Origin: Candidatus Margulisiibacteriota bacterium
GTDB taxonomy: Bacteria > Margulisbacteria > Marinamargulisbacteria > DT-59
DNA length: 9,382 bases
Direction: 5' to 3'
Assembly: GCA_013215865.1 (NCBI GenBank)
Contig: JABSQL010000359.1
Coordinates: 1 to 9,382 of the forward strand
The position numbers and the translations under genes were made by a program. This document shows positions 7,138-9,382 of this stretch, piece by piece (the stretch's first letter is position 1; every line of letters begins with the position of its first letter). Under the pieces are notes generated by a model. The model did not search any database. It was not told the DNA's origin and saw only the letters and a program-made list of their open reading frames with translations.

Positions 7138-7942
7138 CCACATAGAGATCGATTTATTGTTGGAGGCCATATATCGTAAATATGGCTATGATTTTCGAAA
7201 TTATGCCTACTCTTCCATCAAGAGACGCATTTTTCACTTTATTGAAAACGAATCATTCAAGTCTATTTCTGACTTACAAGGCGCTCTTTTAAAAAATGAA
7301 TCTGTGATGGAGAAGTTACTCCTCACCTTTTCGATTAATGTCACTCAGATGTTTCGTAATCCGCAATTTTATACCATTTTTCGAAAATTAGCCCAGGAAC
7401 TCTTTTCAAATATGCCCATTATTCGGATCTGGCATGCCGGCTGCTCGACCGGTGAAGAAGTATATTCTATGGCAATATTACTGACTGAACTGGGAATATA
7501 TGATAAATGTAGATTATATGCCACTGATATTAACGAAAAGGTCATTAAAAAAGCCCAATCCCGTATTTTTCCATTATCTCAAATGAAAATGTATACCCAA
7601 AACTACTTGGATGCAGGAGGAGAAAAGTCCTTTTCAGAGTATTATACAGCCCGTTATAAGGGTGCACTCTTTAATGCTGATTTAGCTAAAAATATGATAT
7701 TCTCTGTTCATAATTTGGTCACAGATAAATCGTTTAATGAGTTTCATGTGGTCATTTGTCGAAATGTATTTATATATTTTAACAGTGACCTACAAAACAA
7801 GGTGATAGACAATCTATTTTATGGGAGTTTAATGTCTGGTGGCTTATTGGGGCTAGGAGATAAAGAATCTCTCCACCTGTCAAATTCCACTGAACATTTC
7901 AAAGTATTGGATAAACAACTCAGATGGTTTCAAAAAAAATAA
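7124..7942 (+). CDS. cheR: CheR-type protein-glutamate O-methyltransferase
   Basis: A 272-residue cytoplasmic methyltransferase that would transfer methyl from S-adenosylmethionine to Glu side chains of a signalling protein. An all-helical N-terminal part (about 1-75) leads to VTQMFRNP (73-80), the family's T-x-x-FR block. The SAM-binding motif is AGCSTGEE (105-112), an acidic residue after strand 2 is Asp135 in ATDIN, and the CRNVFIYF block spans 212-219. Length and motif order match the family and nothing essential looks missing. No TPR or receiver extension is fused. The ATG at 7124 lies inside the end of the hybrid kinase gene (14-base overlap), with AAGG nine bases upstream, so the two are probably translationally linked. 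There is no chemoreceptor in the window. The only visible candidate substrate is the hybrid kinase, with its chemoreceptor-like sensor and Glu/Gln-rich coiled coil. That pairing is inference from gene order. Confidence 0.93.
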   Translation: MIENDHIEIDLLLEAIYRKYGYDFRNYAYSSIKRRIFHFIENESFKSISDLQGALLKNESVMEKLLLTFSINVTQMFRNPQFYTIFRKLAQELFSNMPIIRIWHAGCSTGEEVYSMAILLTELGIYDKCRLYATDINEKVIKKAQSRIFPLSQMKMYTQNYLDAGGEKSFSEYYTARYKGALFNADLAKNMIFSVHNLVTDKSFNEFHVVICRNVFIYFNSDLQNKVIDNLFYGSLMSGGLLGLGDKESLHLSNSTEHFKVLDKQLRWFQKK

Positions 7943-7946
7943 TCTA

Positions 7947-8525
7947 ATGAAACATAAATATAAAATGGTTATCATCGGCGGGTCAGCAGGGTCACTTTCC
8001 ATCTTAAAAACATTTTTTTTTAAATTGAACCCATCATTTCCGTTACCCATCGTTATCATCACACATACGATGCCTGACAATGGACAACGATCAAAAGAGC
8101 CGCCTATTATTCAACATTTTACTTCACTCCCTGTTATAGAGCCCAGCGATAAGGAAGAAATATTGCCTGCACATGTGTATGTTGCTCCCGCAAATTACCA
8201 TCTCTTGTTTGACCAAGGATTAATTGTCTTATCTGCTGATCCACCTGAAATGTATAATCGGCCCTCTATCAATGTGGCGTTTGAATCTGCTGCAGATGAA
8301 TTTGGAGATGAACTCTTTGCAATTCTACTAACAGGTGCAAATTCTGACGGCGCGAAAGGCCTGTCTTCCATTAAACAAAAGGGTGGACATTGTATCGTTC
8401 AAGACCCTGAAGACGCAGAATTCCCTGATATGCCCAGAGCGGCTATCAAACTGGTTAAAGATATAGATGACGTATTACCTGCAAATTCTATTGTGCAACG
8501 TTTAAATTCCATGATAATAGGGTAA
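7947..8525 (+). CDS. cheB: CheB-type protein-glutamate methylesterase, catalytic domain only
   Basis: A 192-residue protein consisting only of the CheB methylesterase domain. The canonical chemotaxis CheB is about 350 residues with an N-terminal receiver. The likely catalytic triad is Ser13 in IIGGSAGS, His40 in ITHTMP and Asp134 in LTGANSDGAKG. Other family blocks are HVYVAPANYHLL (76-87), NRPSINVAFESAA (104-116) and QDPEDAEFPDMPRAAI (152-167). It would remove methyl groups or deamidate Gln on the protein modified by the neighbouring CheR. Without a receiver it cannot be activated by its own phosphorylation, so activity is either constitutive or set by partners such as the receiver protein encoded next. 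It starts four bases after the cheR stop with no visible SD; a second in-frame ATG at 7965 (Met7) also lacks one. Codons for residues 23-25 form a run of nine T. The family call is firm; the target protein is not known. Confidence 0.92.
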   Translation: MKHKYKMVIIGGSAGSLSILKTFFFKLNPSFPLPIVIITHTMPDNGQRSKEPPIIQHFTSLPVIEPSDKEEILPAHVYVAPANYHLLFDQGLIVLSADPPEMYNRPSINVAFESAADEFGDELFAILLTGANSDGAKGLSSIKQKGGHCIVQDPEDAEFPDMPRAAIKLVKDIDDVLPANSIVQRLNSMIIG

Positions 8526-8533
8526 AACGAAGA

Positions 8534-9382
8534 ATGACATCTTTAAAAGAATCAATAATACCCGTCAATATACTGTGCGTAGATGATACGAAAGCAAATT
8601 TAATCGCACTTCAAGCGATACTTGACCAACCCGAATACACCCTCTTTTTAGCCGACTCTGGCGCTGAAGCTCTTGATATTCTTAGCAAAGAAAAGGTAGC
8701 TGTTATTTTATTAGATGTCCAAATGCCGGATATGGATGGATTTGAAACCGCTCAAAAAATGAAAGAAAACGAAGATACTAAACACATTCCTATTATCTTT
8801 CTAACCGCTATAAGCAAAGATCAAAAATTCGAGTGCCATGGTTATGAAACGGGTGCCGTAGATTATATGCGAAAACCCTTTGAAAATAGCATTTTAAAGT
8901 CCAAAGTCGCTATTTTTGCAGATATATTTCGCCAAAACAAACGGTTAGAAGACCAGACCACAGAATTAAAACTATTATCTGATGAATTACAAAGAAGCAA
9001 TACCGAACTAGACCAGTTTGCTACCGTGGTGAGCCACGACTTAAAAGAACCTCTAAATAAATCATTATTTTTTTGTAGTGAGTTAACGGAACCCATTTCA
9101 AAACTACAAGATTCAGAAGCGGCTACATACTTACAAAAGATAGAGCAATCCATGACCAAAATGAAAGGGTTACTCAATGACGTATTAACCTACTCTAGAG
9201 TGGGAACGAGAAAGAAAACCCTGGAGAAAGTGGATCTTAATGAAGTATTAACAGACGTGTTAGATACACTTGAATCACGAATCAAAGAAACAAAGGGGAA
9301 GGTAGAAGTCGATTCTTTACCCACTATCGAGGCAGATGCGTTTCATATGAAGCAACTGTTCCAAAATTTAATCAGCAATGCC
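8534..9382 (+). CDS. Receiver-histidine kinase fusion (3' end outside window)
   Basis: The frame is open from ATG at 8534 to the right edge, giving 283 residues. An N-terminal receiver (about 11-130) has Asp17-Asp18 in CVDDTK, phosphoacceptor Asp61 in LLDVQMPDMDG, Thr91 and Lys114 before Pro115, all intact. A coiled-coil linker (about 132-160) leads to HisKA with His168 in VSHDLKEP. The ATPase domain is only begun, at the N-box FQNLISNA (276-283), where the window stops. There is no membrane segment, so this is a cytoplasmic kinase whose input is phosphorylation of its own receiver, a typical relay element. Its H-box and the preceding coiled coil closely resemble those of the membrane kinase at 670-2262 (compare ELQRSNTELDQF with ELTRSNKELSEF), which suggests related kinase cores. 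It follows cheB by eight bases and has only a weak GAAG-like SD. It probably receives phosphate from the hybrid kinase upstream. Confidence 0.9.
   Translation, partial: MTSLKESIIPVNILCVDDTKANLIALQAILDQPEYTLFLADSGAEALDILSKEKVAVILLDVQMPDMDGFETAQKMKENEDTKHIPIIFLTAISKDQKFECHGYETGAVDYMRKPFENSILKSKVAIFADIFRQNKRLEDQTTELKLLSDELQRSNTELDQFATVVSHDLKEPLNKSLFFCSELTEPISKLQDSEAATYLQKIEQSMTKMKGLLNDVLTYSRVGTRKKTLEKVDLNEVLTDVLDTLESRIKETKGKVEVDSLPTIEADAFHMKQLFQNLISNA

Noticed and set aside
8863..9177. 104-codon minus-strand open frame opposite the receiver-kinase fusion
   Set aside because: The plus strand here encodes the receiver Lys-Pro site and the HisKA His box in a continuous frame. The minus frame is Ser-rich without motifs.

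Overview
The window is a dense block of phosphorelay and chemotaxis-type signalling genes from a moderately AT-rich bacterium. Clear Shine-Dalgarno sites (GGAG and AGGAGG types), Che-family proteins and a multi-receiver hybrid kinase suggest a Gram-negative, most plausibly a pseudomonadote or a similar SD-using proteobacterial lineage. The sequence does not settle the genus. Bacteroidota are less likely because strong SD sites are visible. No tRNA, rRNA, CRISPR array, insertion sequence or attachment site was seen.

Layout. (1) Positions 2-175 (+) hold the end of a small hydrophobic protein, converging on the next gene with a gap of only 23 bases. (2) A three-gene leftward operon occupies 199-2624. 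In order of transcription it encodes a 121-residue single-domain receiver starting at TTG, a 530-residue multi-pass membrane histidine kinase, and a 145-residue Rcp1-type single-domain receiver. (3) An AT-rich stretch of about 120 bases (2637-2753) separates this operon from a rightward one. (4) The rightward operon runs from 2764 to beyond the right edge. It encodes a 1457-residue hybrid histidine kinase (HBM-like periplasmic sensor, HAMP, PAS, GAF, heptad coiled coil, kinase core, three receivers), then CheR, then a receiver-less CheB, then a receiver-histidine kinase fusion cut by the window end. Gene junctions overlap or are separated by 4-8 bases.

How it may work. The window holds three kinases and six receiver domains, but no HPt domain and no recognisable output domain (no DNA-binding, GGDEF/EAL or similar). 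Output must therefore lie outside the window or go through protein-protein contacts. CheR and CheB normally methylate and demethylate chemoreceptors. Here no chemoreceptor is present, but the hybrid kinase has a chemoreceptor-like front end (helical bimodular sensor plus HAMP) and a Glu/Gln-rich heptad coiled coil before its kinase core. A methylation-tuned histidine kinase is the most interesting hypothesis for this locus, and it is inference. Two departures from family consensus stand out in the hybrid kinase: Asp in place of the second Gly of the ATP-site DxGxG motif, and a middle receiver that has lost most of its acidic pocket and its conserved Lys.
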